NCBI GenBank assembly: GCA_021904315.1
Contig: CM038923.1
Span: forward strand, 7,012,038-7,076,037
Direction of reading: 5' to 3'
DNA from: Sphagnum magellanicum
Taxonomy: Eukaryota > Streptophyta > Sphagnopsida > Sphagnales > Sphagnaceae
DNA: 64,000 nucleotides
A program made the position numbers and the translations under genes. The notes under the pieces were generated by a model. It was not told the DNA's origin, ran no database searches, and saw nothing but the letters and a program-made list of their open reading frames with translations. Each line of letters opens with the position of its first letter. The first letter of the stretch is position 1. Shown piece after piece: positions 49,011 to 59,804 of this stretch.

Positions 49011-49291
49011 CCTTAGTACTAAAGATACATAATACTATTATATATAGCCTATGTAGATATATTAAATATAGTATTTAAATATGTATAAATTTAGGCCACT
49101 ATTTTTATGACACATGTCCATGTTGTACACATTTAGTTGCATGTTAGTTGCAGACATAACCGCATGGCCCAAAAATTATAGAATACCAAATTTGTAGTTG
49201 CAAACATGACCAAGATAGTTATAAATGATAATCAATTGAATGTCGCTTGCATAGTGACTGGTTGCAAATGACAAGATTTCTAGTAGCGTAC

Positions 49292-49419
49292 ATGGAATGA
49301 TAAAAGTGTGGGTCTTATAATGGACCCACATAAGCCTAAAGGCCCAAGCTCACGCCCAAGCCAAATTCATTCGCTTTCAGTCATAGCCCAAATTTCCTCA
49401 CAACTAAAAATTTGGTCAC
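49292..49419. other. short spacer
   Basis: Single-copy-looking text after the CACTA-type element; nothing assigned. Confidence 0.4.
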
Positions 49420-49800
49420 CATCCGACAACCTACATAAATCATGGACTAGGGTGTCGGATGGTGATCAAAAGTGGTTCGGTTGCCACTAAATGTTTGTCT
49501 TAGATGATGACTAAAGGTGACCAAAACAAGTTTGATCACCATTAGGCACATGGCAACCAAAATTTCAGTTGCCTTTGGCTTTCAACTATATAATTAACTA
49601 GTTAGTAACCAAAAAAATTCAATTGACTTTAGCCTTTAAGATTAGCAACTAAATTTTTTCGATCATTGATTGTTTAAACGGCCGGTTGGCAACCAAAAAA
49701 ACTCAATCACCATCTAACAACATTTGACAACCATGTGCGGTTGTTGCAAGGGAATACCATAAGATGGTGATTGAATTTTTCTCAATTGCCAAATTTTTTG
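49420..49800. repeat. GGTGATCAAAA / TTTTGATCACC motif cluster 1
   Basis: Short inverted words such as GGTGATCAAAAGTGG, AGTTTGATCACCATTAGG, GGCAACCAAAATTTCAGTTGCC and GGTGATTGAATTTTTCTCAATTGCC-like text repeat many times on both strands. The same vocabulary forms clusters at 51930-52350, 54900-55040 and 57470-57650. Confidence 0.7.
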
Positions 49801-49989
49801 GGAGCCATTAGTTTTGGGGGTATCCTTAATTTAACCTATATAAATATCTTTGCATTTTAAATTTCCTCACTTTCTTTTCAATGTGTTGAACTTTAATTGT
49901 TTGGGACAATTGGTGCACAAGTCCATGCATTATTTTTTGTTATTTTTGTGGTTTCAATTTTTTTTGCAAAATGAAATATGTTAAGCATT

Positions 49990-50365
49990 CAAATTAAGGG
50001 AAAAATAATCACATAGGTTTACGAATGGGACGACCACACCATTGTGACTTGGGACTATGAGGGGGCAAATGTCATATATTTCCCAAGCCAAGAAGAAGGC
50101 AAATATGATGTGAATAATTTTCAATTACTTGAAGATTTATTTTACAAGGACATACCATTAACATTATATGTCAGAATTGAGAATGTAATATATATGGAGA
50201 ATGTGTTCATTGCATGGGATCACAATGGCACCAATTTTAAATATCTTCCATGTGCATTCGAAGGGAGTCTGTGTTTTAAATGTTTCAAATTTGCCTAAGG
50301 ATTTATTGTATAAGGACATCTTGACAAAGTTTCATGTTTACGACACACATGACTATTTTAACACA
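49990..50365 (+). pseudogene. unknown transposon gene fragment with two WD-x-GxN repeats
   Basis: An open plus-strand stretch contains two related units: TWDYEGANVIYFPSQEEG then FQLLEDLFYKDIPLTLYVR, and AWDHNGTNFKYLPCAFEG then (after a frame change) DLLYKDILTKFHVYDT. An AG just before GTTTACGAATGGGACGAC could be a splice acceptor. Solo LTR C interrupts it at 50371. No family is recognised. Its position between two motif clusters, like the kinase pseudogenes, suggests it belongs to the same transposon family. Confidence 0.45.
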
Positions 50366-50370
50366 ATATG

Positions 50371-51284
50371 TGATGCACTCCCAACCTCCTTTACAGATTC
50401 AAACGTGCGTTTGAAGTGAAAACATTAGAAGAGTAAGGAGTTAGGGCACGCTCCCTGGTTGACAACATTTTGGGGGTAGAGGGGCGTGCTAGAACTCCAA
50501 AATGGGGACTAGGAAGAGTGACAAACATCAATTATTCACACGAACCTGCACAAACCAAACAACAAGTTAGTTAGTGCATAGTTTGAACATTTTTGGTGTT
50601 AGGACAAATCATGGGCAAATTCGAATTCACAAGACTCACCATAGCCCGAACTTGGGGGAAGCCACCACCTTCCCCCTTATAGTATACTTTGTGCCTCTCC
50701 ACGAGGCCCACATCCAAATGGCATTTTGTCCCGGGAGTCCCAAATGGGAGTTTCGAAATTTTCAAAGTTGGGACTTCTGTGACTTTGGGGCCCCATAACT
50801 TTATGTGCAAACCTCTGATTGAAATGAGGTTTGAAGCAAAGTTGTAGCCTTCATCAAGATCTTTCTAACGGTATGTCACACGCCACCTTCACACAAGAAA
50901 ATTGAGTCGATTCCCAACTTTTAGTGGTCGATAATCAAATTGTCAATTTGACTCCTGGCCTTTCTTTTGGCCATAACTTGTGTTTTAAATGTCGAAATGG
51001 GTCATGCGAGCCCATTTTAAACATCTACGTTTTAATAACTTTTCAATAATATAAAGAACTCCTTAATCCATTGGGTTTTGAACCCTGCAATTGCCCTCTG
51101 AAGATTCAAAAGTTCACTTGGACTCCAACTCTCAACATGGGAGTTCACTTGGGAGTGTGAGGGTTCTTTCCCTCACACTCTTTTGCACTCCTGGGAGCAT
51201 GAAATGCGACTCTCAAGCTTAGTTTTAACCCGCACCCTTGCAAGCCCTTGCCTTAGTCGCGAGCCTAAGGTTAGGGTTGCTACA
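50371..51284 (-). mobile_element. solo LTR, copy C
   Basis: A 914 bp copy of the solo-LTR family in minus orientation: plus-strand text starts TGATGCACTCCC and ends GGTTGCTACA, the complement of the TGTCGCAACC-type start. An exact 5 bp target duplication ATATG flanks it (50366-50370 and 51285-51289). By eye it is the closest relative of copy A (shared GACAAAATGCCATTTGGATG, GGGGGAAGGTGGTG and TTCGGGC stretches). Confidence 0.88.
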
Positions 51285-51289
51285 ATATG

Positions 51290-51929
51290 ACATTTGTTAA
51301 TTTTCAGTTGAATTCATGAAAAAAAAGGAACAAACATCTTTGCCATGTGAAGTTCTTTCTAAAAATTATTGGAAATACCATTTTAATAGTGTATTATCTA
51401 AGTTTCATTTTTTTATAAATATTGCAACCAATTCAATTTGAATAAATTTTTTTAAAATTCTTTTTGTAATTTCTCATTCTTTTTTTACTACAATAATTAT
51501 AGCTAAGCGCTCCTTTTTTTTAGCCCCCACTAAAAAGATATGTTACAAAATTGTGTCAAATTTTGTTCCCAATAAGGAAAGATTATTTTCCATTTTTCCA
51601 TTTGTTCGCAACATGTTTCCTTCAAATTCCCAATACGTTCCTTAAGTTCCCAATGTGTTCCCCAAGGGTGTTCCCAAATAATACCTTGCTTTAATCCCAT
51701 ATGTTTTGCCCAAAGTCCTTCCCTTCTCGCCTATATAGGTGGGCCAAATGGGGAGGCACTCCATTTTTTGATATAATCTTCTATTTTGGGGAGTTTCCAT
51801 AGTTTCACCTTTTTTTTGTAATGGGCCAATCAAATTGGCTCATTGCAAAAAAACAAAAGTTGGACATATAAAATACCCCCAACTAATTAATATGAAATAG
51901 AATAAGCACCCCTTGTTTTATAAAAGGGG
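51290..51929. other. AT-rich spacer, nothing identified
   Basis: Contains a GTTCCCAATRYGTTCC doublet near 51632-51672 but no gene or paired ends. Confidence 0.45.
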
Positions 51930-52350
51930 ATCACACAACATGGCGATCGAAAAGGTTTTAATCACCATTAGGGGGGGAAGTGAAGAAAAAAAATTGGGGG
52001 GTGGGGGGGAAGGGAAAGAAATTATGGCAATTAAAAGGTTTTTAGTTACCATAGGGGCATGGTGATTGAAAGTTTTTTTATTACCACATGTGGCAATTGA
52101 AAACCTTTCAATCGCCATAAGGTTTTTGATTACCATAGGGGCGTGGTGACCGAAAGTTTTTTGGTCACCATATATAAGGGCTTTGAGATTGAAAGGTTTT
52201 TCAATTGCCACATGGGCCTAATAATCGAAAGGTTTTCAATCGCCACAATTTGATGGAAATTGGATTCAGTTGCCATCCAACGACAATGATTACATTTAGT
52301 TGCCATTGAATGATGGTTATGATTTTCAATTGCCCAAGATGGATCAAGTT
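51930..52350. repeat. GGCGATTGAAA / TTTCAATCGCC motif cluster 2
   Basis: The densest cluster: ATGGCGATCGAAAAGG, ATGGTGATTGAAAG, TGGCAATTGAAAACC then TTTCAATCGCCATAAGG, GTGGTGACCGAAAG then TTTTGGTCACCAT, GAAAGGTTTTCAATCGCCAC. Many neighbouring words are mutual reverse complements, so the DNA could form a series of short hairpins. Minus-strand frames here are translations of the repeat. Confidence 0.8.
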
Positions 52351-52559
52351 TATTTTCAATCACCATCTAAGAACTATTAGATGGAAATTGAATTTTTTTG
52401 CGCCGTCTAATGGAAACCAATTTTCGAAGAGGTCTTTGAGGGTATATAAGTTTTCAAATGCAACTCTTATTTCATTTTTGAACACCTTTATTTTTATTTT
52501 GGTTTTGTGTCTTTGGTTGCCCACTTACAACCATTGCATGGAACCCTAGGTGAGTTGAA

Positions 52560-53343
52560 GTGATCAAATCCTTATCAAAGGCCAATTTTTTTTGCATTTT
52601 GTGAAAATTCTGGAACACATTAACCCTTGACTTTTTGAGACTCTAATGTATTGACAATTAATGCATGGAAAGTTTTGGGTCTTTTGTCATCCAAGATTTC
52701 AATGATGTCATCAAATAGACAACTAAACATACAACCATTGGGTAGACAATTTGACCAAAACCTTTTAAACAAGTTATCCCACACATCATCTAATATTTAT
52801 CCCCTTATACCTTTGAGCAACCCACCTTCAACCATGCATAAGTGAGGGGCTATAGAAATTTCAACCAGGGAAAACATTTCATCGACACAATCCTAAAAAC
52901 ATCAAAGGCTTGAAGATAATGACCTTAAACAAATTGACACACGATGATACCAAGAAATTGTCATGACATTTTTCATGGAACACACAATGGCATACTTTGA
53001 TAGTGCTTTTGTGAGCAAGCAAAGAATTGGCCCGAAGAAGTATAAGTAAATCATGGAGTATAAGTTTTTAACAAAATTAGATGGTACCCTAGAATACATC
53101 GGGCTTTGAAATTTTGAGGGGTTTCTGGAATGGTTTGAATGTAAAATTTCAGATGTAGCCACAAATTTATTACAATGGTTGATGTTTTTTATCCATAAAA
53201 GGATAAGGTACATTAGACCATGGAGGTGGCGAACTTATGGGAGAAAATTTCATGGTGGGCCAAAATTTCGAAGAATTGGTTGAAGAAAAAGGTGAGACTT
53301 GCACCATGGATGGAAGAAGGCAATCAAAACCTTCTAGCCCAAA
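52560..53343 (+). pseudogene. decayed coding region upstream of kinase 1
   Basis: Low-confidence plus-strand coding traces (GSFVIQDFNDVI near 52685; VANLWEKISWWAKISKNWLK near 53227-53285) lead into the kinase-like pseudogene. They may be the N-terminal part of the same gene. Stops are frequent. Confidence 0.3.
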
Positions 53344-54330
53344 TTGGAAGTTGTGGTGTGTTATCAATTCCAAACACAACAATGTGATCCATTGTCAGGT
53401 GGAGACAATCAAGGTGGTTATGGTATCGTGCACATGGTGCAAATTGATCACATCCCAAACACAATTAAATTAACCAAAAAAACACCCAAGATGGATGATA
53501 AGCGGGAAGCACATAAAACAATGATTAGTGAAAGCTTTGGCATGCCTTTGAAAACATCCAGGTGTCATCAAATTCCTTGCCATCCACACAAAGACCATGG
53601 AGGCATACACATTATGGTGGAATGGGGAACTATTCAAGAAATGTTGAATTACAACATGAAGTACTCCCCCGCTATGGATAATCATGCCTTATTGTGACAA
53701 GGGGGGCCAAATATGGAAAGGCGAACACGACTTATTGCCTTTAGGCAAAATCGTGTGAAGTTGGCATGGGCATTCATAAACATTATGAATGCAATACATC
53801 ATTGTGGAATTTTGCACAACTTGACCAAGGACAACATTATGTTACATTTTTCACAAGATAAATTAGATGTTGTGTACATAGGTGTGTGCGATTAAAGTGA
53901 AATCAAGAGTTTACAAAAGGTGATACCATCATTGTATGGGTTTGCAAAGGAGCAAGATGCCACCAACACAAAGAAAATACGTTGGTGGGTTACCCTATAA
54001 TTGTTTTTTGTTTACAATGAGTTGGGAACTACAAATTGCCTTCGATGAGTGGCCGAACAACACACCACAACTTTGAAGTATGAAGCATATTCAATGGGAA
54101 GGTTACCAAATGTCATATGGGGTGAAAATTGGGATGCAAAATATTTTGTGGACAATTCAACCAAGATTTCATTTGAGAAATTGATCCATGACATGTATGA
54201 CACAGATCCAAAGGCACAAAGAATTGTTCAAGACATCATGCACACATTGATGGGGCCTCGATACAATTGGACTGCATTTGATGAATGTTATCAAAGGCAA
54301 CCAAAGATAATTTGTAGTTGCTACATATAG
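53344..54330 (+). pseudogene. protein-kinase-like pseudogene, copy 1
   Basis: A glycine-rich loop-like GGDNQGGYGIVHMVQ (residues about 19-33 of the frame at 53344) is followed by a hinge-like GGIHIMVEWGTIQEML. In the frame at 53713, KLAWAFINIMNAIHHCGILH runs into a catalytic-loop-like HNLTKDNIMLHF. Next come VVYIGVCD (the position of the DFG/DWG aspartate) and, in the frame at 54049, a C-lobe part ending LIHDMYDTDPKAQR. Compared with copy 2 (HNDLLKDN), the catalytic-loop aspartate is lost here by an in-frame deletion, and stops split the C-lobe. Kinases phosphorylate proteins; no target can be inferred. It sits between motif clusters 2 and 3. Confidence 0.65.
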
Positions 54331-54899
54331 AATATGGTGCAATTTGCATGATCTTTCAAAAATGACATGTTTTGGACTTATGGATTTTATAAAACCCAAT
54401 TTTGTAAGTGAATCATGTTTTCATGTGTAATCAAATTTGAAATTTGTGAATCCATCCTCTTTACATTTGAAATTTTTGTTTGGATCCATGTTTTATAGTG
54501 ATGATGGGTTTTTTGTAAACATAAAATACAATGATCATCTATAGTTTTACACAAATACTGCCCACCTATTTATTATATATTTGAATTATGGATGATTGGA
54601 CTTACTATTGATAATTTGTTCCGATGAATGTTCTCATATAATTGATAGACATCAAGTAATGAAAAAGAATCAATAAAAATTCATTTGAAGCAACATTTCT
54701 TAATGCAAATACAAGGATGATATTTTGGCTTGTGTTGAAACTTGGGATTAATGATAGAGTTGTGATATTTTGAAGGAATTTGGTTTCTTTTAAAGGATTT
54801 TTTTAAAGATTATAGTTTTGCATGGTGAAATATTGGAATTTGCATAATTCTTATTTTGCCTTAAAATAATCTTTAATGTAAATGGCAAGGCCACAATGT
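54331..54899. other. AT-rich 3' flank of kinase pseudogene 1
   Basis: No coding traces; text near 54360-54440 (GTTTTGGACTTATGGATTTT) is repeated after kinase copy 2 near 56008-56060 (GTTTTGGACTTTTGATTTAA), so the 3' flank was duplicated with the gene. Confidence 0.5.
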
Positions 54900-55045
54900 G
54901 ACATTGAAAAGAGGGCGATCAAAAGTTTTTGGTCATCACAGGCTTGGCAACCAAAATGTTTCAATCACCAAAGCTTAGTGACCAAAAAATTTTGATCGTT
55001 GTAGAATTGGTGATCAAAATCCGTTTTCGGTCACTAATTGTAACG
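54900..55045. repeat. GGTCACC / GATCAAAA motif cluster 3
   Basis: GGCGATCAAAAGTTTTTGGTC, GGCAACCAAAATGTTTC, TTAGTGACCAAAAAATTTTG and TTGGTGATCAAAATCCG are the same inverted vocabulary as clusters 1, 2 and 4. It separates kinase copies 1 and 2. Confidence 0.7.
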
Positions 55046-55199
55046 GGGGCAATCCAAATGTTAACAATTTTTTTCTTATGTCCATATTGATGGGTGTCGA
55101 TGTGACGCCTAATGCAAAATGGTTGCATCACATCGATTTTAACAACCTTGGAGAATGTCTGAAAGGAGCACATGACAACATTCCATAAAAGACTTTTTA

Positions 55200-55435
55200 T
55201 CTATGACCCATCACTTGGTCCAAAGTTTTTTCAACAAGTACATGTTCATAATAATATGAATCCCGATCTTGAAATAATGATGGAGAAGTTGCAAGTTCTT
55301 GTGTCCTTTTAAGTGAGTAATGAGAAGAAGGTTTTGTGGCTCAAACAGTGGAATCAATGCTTGAGGAAGGCTCATAAGTTCCCAAAAGTTGATTTATTGG
55401 ATATTATTTTTGGAAAATGGCATGATTTCTCATAA
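55200..55435 (+). pseudogene. FGKW-family segment joined to kinase copy 2
   Basis: YDPSLGPKFFQQVHVHNNMN and PDLEIMMEKLQVLVSF are followed after a stop by KKVLWLKQWNQCLRKAHKFP and KVDLLDIIFGKWHDF. Related text occurs at 31545-31665 and 63720-63880. In copy 2 this segment adjoins the kinase catalytic loop directly, so the kinase N-lobe appears to have been deleted. Function unknown. Confidence 0.5.
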
Positions 55436-55934
55436 TGACATCATTGTGGGATTTTGCATAATGACTTGTTAAAGGACAACATTATGTCGCATTCTCCACC
55501 TGACAACTTAAATCTTGTGTATGTTGGCGTTTACAATTGGGGTGAAGTTGAATGTTTGCAAAAGGTGACTCCATTTATGTATGGAGTTCTCCAAAAAACA
55601 TGATGGTGGGTGGCCCAAAACTGTTTTTCATTCATAGCAAGTTGGGAATTATGAATTTCCCGGTTTGTGGATGAATGTTATTAAAGTAGTTACTTTAATG
55701 GGCCCTTAACGTATGGCAAATCAACACCAAACAACTCTAAGGTCTAAGGCATATTTGGTGGGCAAGCCATCAAATGTGATGTGGGGCGAATATTGGGATG
55801 CATATTACTTCTTGGACAATTCAACTAAGATGTCATTTATTAAAGTGATTCATGATATGTACAAAGTTAATCCAAAGGCTCAAAAAAATGTCCAACATGC
55901 CATGCGCATGCTGTTGGGGTCTCCATGTAACTAA
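55436..55934 (+). pseudogene. protein-kinase-like pseudogene, copy 2 (C-terminal part)
   Basis: ILHNDLLKDNIMSHSPPDN starts at 55451 and keeps the catalytic-loop pattern H-x-D-L-x-x-x-N. VYVGVYNWGE follows at the position of the metal-binding aspartate, where Asp is replaced by Asn. The frame at 55713-55934 (MANQHQTTLRSKAYLVGKPS ... LIHDMY-like VIHDMYKVNPKAQ) aligns with the C-lobe of copy 1 (MAEQHTTTLKYEAYSMGRLP ... LIHDMYDTDPKAQ). The N-lobe is missing. Different inactivating changes from copy 1 indicate independent decay. Confidence 0.65.
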
Positions 55935-56192
55935 ACTCCACCTAAGGAATGTTACTAGATGCAACCATAAGTTGTTTGTAATTGTTGCATATATGAATTA
56001 TCAAAAGTGATGTGTTTTGGACTTTTGATTTAATAAAATGAAGTTTTGTCAAAGGGTCATGATGTCAAGTGTGATTATTTTTGAAATTTGAGTAATAGTA
56101 GGCTTTTCATTCAACATGATTAGAATTTCACGAGTTTTGGTTCACTTTCATTAGTATTACACAATTCTCCTTGTGCACATGTTAAAGTTATA

Positions 56193-57091
56193 CGTCGCAA
56201 CCTTAACATTAGGTTCGCGATAAAATGTAGAGTGTAAGGGCCCATGGATCAAAATAGTGTGTTCAGGCATGAAACACACTCTCACAAATGGGGAGAGTGC
56301 AAAAAATGGAATCTAATGACTCTTAAATGCACTCCCACTTTGGGAATTACACTTGTGTAATAGTCTCAAATGTTCAAAGCTTGGTTGAAAAGGCAACCAA
56401 GCACTCAATTGGGCCCTCAAAATACAATTCAAAAGGTCTTGAAGTTTAAAAGCCTAAAGTGCCCTTGCATTATTCATTTAGACCTAAAATGCATGAGTTA
56501 TGACCAAGAAAAAGGTTGGGAATCAAATTAAGAATTTTACTCCCAACCACAAATCCCCTTAGAATAGGGGTTAAATAATCTTTGATTGGAGTTTAAGATA
56601 CACCATTGGAAATATTTGTATAAGGGCTATAAGATATTGCCCTCATATGTTCAAAACATAGTTGATTTGAGAAAGATACGAACATTCAATGTTTCATGAC
56701 AACAAGGGTCCCAATTTTGGGACTCTCAGGAAATATGCCATTTGGATGTAGTCCTTGTGGAGAAGCATAGAATGTACTATAGGGAGGGGAGTGGTGCTTC
56801 CTCCCAAAGGTTATGGGCCATGTAAAGCTTGTGTTTGAAGTTGTCCTTACTGAGTTCGTCGCACCACTTACATTCAACTTGCACTAACCGTCCTTTTTTT
56901 TTGGTTGTGCAAGTTGATTTCATCTTGAACTCTTTTTTATGAGTTCATCCTAGTCCCATCTTAGAGCTCTAACACGCCCTCATGCCCCCAAAGTGTTGCA
57001 AGCTAAGGAGCGTGCCCCTGCTTTTTTCTTTTTTTGTTGTTTCACTTTGTGACCTACATTTGGGTCCCTTAAGGAGTTTAGGGGTGCATCA
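56193..57091 (+). mobile_element. solo LTR, copy E
   Basis: An 899 bp, more diverged copy of the solo-LTR family: start CGTCGCAACCTTAACATTAGG, a GGTCTTGAAGTTTAAAAG word, GCATGAGTTATGACCAAG, GGAAATATGCCATTTGGATG and end GGGGTGCATCA. Flanks TTATA and CTATA match at 4 of 5 positions. It lies downstream of kinase copy 2 and upstream of motif cluster 4, hence inside that block. Confidence 0.78.
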
Positions 57092-57469
57092 CTATAAATA
57101 ATAGCATACATCCCATCATTTCATGTCCCCAAACTATTTCCTTGCTAATATGTTGACATGCTAGAAAATCCATGTGTCCATGTTTAAATATAAAATGTTC
57201 CAATAAAAGGTCATACACATCAAATAATGGAATATAATTAATAAATATTAATTTCAAACAACATTGTTTATGCAAATGAAAACCTTCCATAGTCTTTTTT
57301 TTAAAAATTGGTGTCAAATTTTTTGTGAAATTTAACCAAAATATAAGAAATGTGGTTGAATTTACACTCAAAACCTAAAGTTTTCCTTGATTTCCCCAAC
57401 TTTTCTATCTAAAAAAAAAGAAATTCGCCCATAAAACATTGAAAATTTGCATTTTCAATTGTCATAGTT

Positions 57470-57655
57470 TGGTTGTTAGTTCTTATGTGGTGACCAAATT
57501 TTTTTGTGATCAAAATAGGTTTGGTTGTCGTCTACCTATGGTGATCGAAATGATTTCAATCATCAACTATTTGTGGCAACTAAAACTATTTCAATCATTA
57601 GGTGCTTATGGCAATCAAACGCCATTTTGATTGCCATAGTCTTTAGTGCAACAAA
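57470..57655. repeat. motif cluster 4 (GTGATCGAAA type)
   Basis: ATGTGGTGACCAAATTTTTT, TATGGTGATCGAAATGATTT, GTGGCAACTAAAACTATTT and ATGGCAATCAAACGCCATTT repeat at about 35-40 bp spacing. It marks the right limit of the block that began with cluster 3. Confidence 0.65.
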
Positions 57656-58059
57656 ACAACGCAAATTATGGTCACATTAAACCTTACCCCAAGCAACCCA
57701 ATTTGGGCATTGACCTATGTTGACATTATTCTAATGTGATGTTTGGAAGCATCAACATCCACATCCAAATGGACATGTCACATCCTAATAAACATTAGGA
57801 GGCTATGACAACCCTATTTTGAACCCCCCTAATTTACATGTCATCTACATATAATTAAATTTTGTGAATTTTGAGAGGTGCATTTGGGAATTGAGACCAT
57901 AAACCAAAACAAATGAAGGTGGGAACACCAATGGCAATCAACTTGGTAATTATCCTTGCAACACAAAAATGGTTGGTGGTTTTTTGCAATGATGAACATT
58001 AAATGTGCAATGTAAGGGGATGTCATTTTCTATGCCATACTTCATCTCCACATGGAGCT

Positions 58060-58620
58060 TCCAAAACCTCAAAAGCTCCATATTTTATAAGGATTAGCAT
58101 TATCAAAAATCCATTTAATTTGCACATGTGATTTGCCAATTTGGATGTTGACATGCACTTGAAATAATTGACATAATCATGTTTATGTGAATCTTGTTTT
58201 GATTAAAAGGCAAGTTTACCTTTCGTTTGTAGGAGTGAAAGATCTCTTCACCTTCCATGTGTGCAATTCTGACTTTGAAGGATGAGCCTAAGGCATATTT
58301 TAGATATGTGTTTTCAAGTTGTTTTAAGTCACCAAATTGTGTTGTTTTATGCAAGAGAAGTTCATCCCTATGAGGCCTTTTTCTAGATTGGCCATAATTC
58401 TTCAAATGATAATATAATGTCATTTGCTTAAAAGTTCCAACATAATCATAAAATGTTGTAGCATATAAGCAAGTTTCCTTTTTCCCCAATTCTTGAATCC
58501 ATATGTTGTGCATTGTTTTTGACAAGTTCACATGGGCATATCCCCAAGCTCATCCAAAATGAATTTCTAGAAATCAAAATTTATGTTTGCAAGGGTAACC
58601 TTTAATGCATTATCTCCCCA
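58060..58620 (-). pseudogene. transposase-like C-terminal fragment, second copy
   Basis: The minus-strand frame at 58115-58531 (138 residues) begins NLSKTMHNIWIQELGKKETC and continues TFYDYVGTFKQMTLYY, then MEGEEIFHSYKRKVNLPFNQ. The first two parts align with NLFEIVHNIWLQRFDKRGIY and MFDDYVQTFRQFSLYY in the remnant at 24.7-27.85 kb, and the third with LEGEEVFGSTKYKANLPP there. Only the C-terminal part is present. It is followed on its upstream side by dispersed repeat copy 2. Confidence 0.65.
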
Positions 58621-58659
58621 TCCTTCCAATTCAACTTTTAAAGATATTGCCTTCAATGA

Positions 58660-59250
58660 CAACCTTTGTCAAATATTGGGTTGCCTCATTGCCCTATTAG
58701 TAAATGTTTCATGAAGTTCCATAATTACTATTGACAATGTTTTATACCTTGTAGGTCACTCTTCTATCTTAGGTATTCTTGACACAATGCATTGTATTTT
58801 TTCTTGAGTATGAAACTATGTTGCTTCATTCAACATCTACAATTCCATTTCTTTTACGTTTTTTCTTTCATCCTATCAAATTGCAACTTGATCTAATTGT
58901 ATGTATAAGCTTCAAGTCACCATGTGATTCATGTTCATCCACATTCTATTTTTCTTTTTGGTATTTATTTTTGCTACATATTTAAATCCTTACAACAACC
59001 ATTTTACTCATATTTGAATCCTGACAACTTCTTAACCAATATTGAATTTGTAAAAACAATTAATAATAATAATAATAATAATAATAAATTACATAATAAC
59101 TTTCTATGTTTATAAAGAAAAAAATTCAAAAATAATAATTCATGGAATCTTGAATTCTTTACCCTAGATTCATTATTGGGGATGGTTGCCAAATGGTAAA
59201 TATTAATATTTTTTCATTGGTTTATTCTTTAGTTTTGTGGTTCAACATAT
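58660..59250 (+). repeat. dispersed repeat, copy 2 of 2
   Basis: Counterpart of 44590-45170 (see there for matching words). It includes an (AAT)n tract at about 59058-59088 that copy 1 lacks. It directly adjoins the transposase-like fragment, so the repeat may be part of that transposon family. Confidence 0.8.
59058..59088 (+). repeat. (AAT)n microsatellite
   Basis: About ten AAT triplets within dispersed repeat copy 2. Confidence 0.9.
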
Positions 59251-59790
59251 TATCATGTAGATTTTCAGAATATTTAGTGTTAACCAACTACAAAAAATCA
59301 AAGGATAAGTCCAAACAAAATTCCTTCTCGCATCCATATATACAACAATGCAACATTTATAATAATCTAAAAATAGATTTAGACTATATGGAACTAAAAA
59401 ACCAAAAACAAAAACAAACAAATAAAATTTAGTAAACTAATGTTTTTTTTTATCAAAACTCATCTCTAGCTCCTATCATGAGTTTCTATTCTTCCTAAAA
59501 AACTATTCAAATGTTGTAATGATCACAAACTCATAACTCTTCCCATAAGTCCAGATGATTTCTTGCCATCATGAATTCAAATTATCAACCAATCTTAATC
59601 ACTTAGCCCTATGTTGCCACTCTATCCTATAATGACATTTCCTTATATTGGCTTTGTATAATATTGACAATATAATATGTCCACTATGTGGAATGGTGAT
59701 GGAACATTTTTAGAACAATTTTGGCCTTAACATCCTTCTAAAATGAAACACTAATATAGCATTCATATTTTTAGGCCTCTATGAAACCAT

Positions 59791-59804
59791 GTTCTGATAC
59801 CATA
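59791..59804 (-). other. tRNA-Met primer-binding-site-like word
   Basis: On the minus strand the text reads TATGGTATCAGAAC, close to the TGGTATCAGAGC primer-binding site used by many plant LTR retrotransposons. No LTR or polymerase sequence was recognised beside it, so it may be chance or a small LTR-element relic. Confidence 0.25.

Larger units (their letters stand above)
45865..49288. mobile_element. CACTA-type element, 3.4 kb, with nested solo LTR
   Basis: The left end CACTACTAGAAATTTTGGGT and the reverse complement of the right end, CGCTACTAGAAATCTTGTCA, are inverted repeats, and an exact 3 bp duplication TAC flanks the element (45862-45864 and 49289-49291). Subterminal regions are dense in GTTGCA/TGCAAC words (about 45889-46020 and 49133-49265), as in the 133 bp MITE at 39509, which has the same ends. 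The interior contains a solo LTR (46326-47128) and a long TTTAGCC-type array but no transposase, so it is non-autonomous. Confidence 0.88.

Noticed and set aside
51918-52366. Two minus-strand reading frames of 97 and 78 residues
   Set aside because: They are translations of the GGCGATTGAAA motif cluster.
59791-59804. A Copia-type element on the minus strand
   Set aside because: Only a primer-binding-site-like word is present; no LTR pair or polymerase sequence was recognised.
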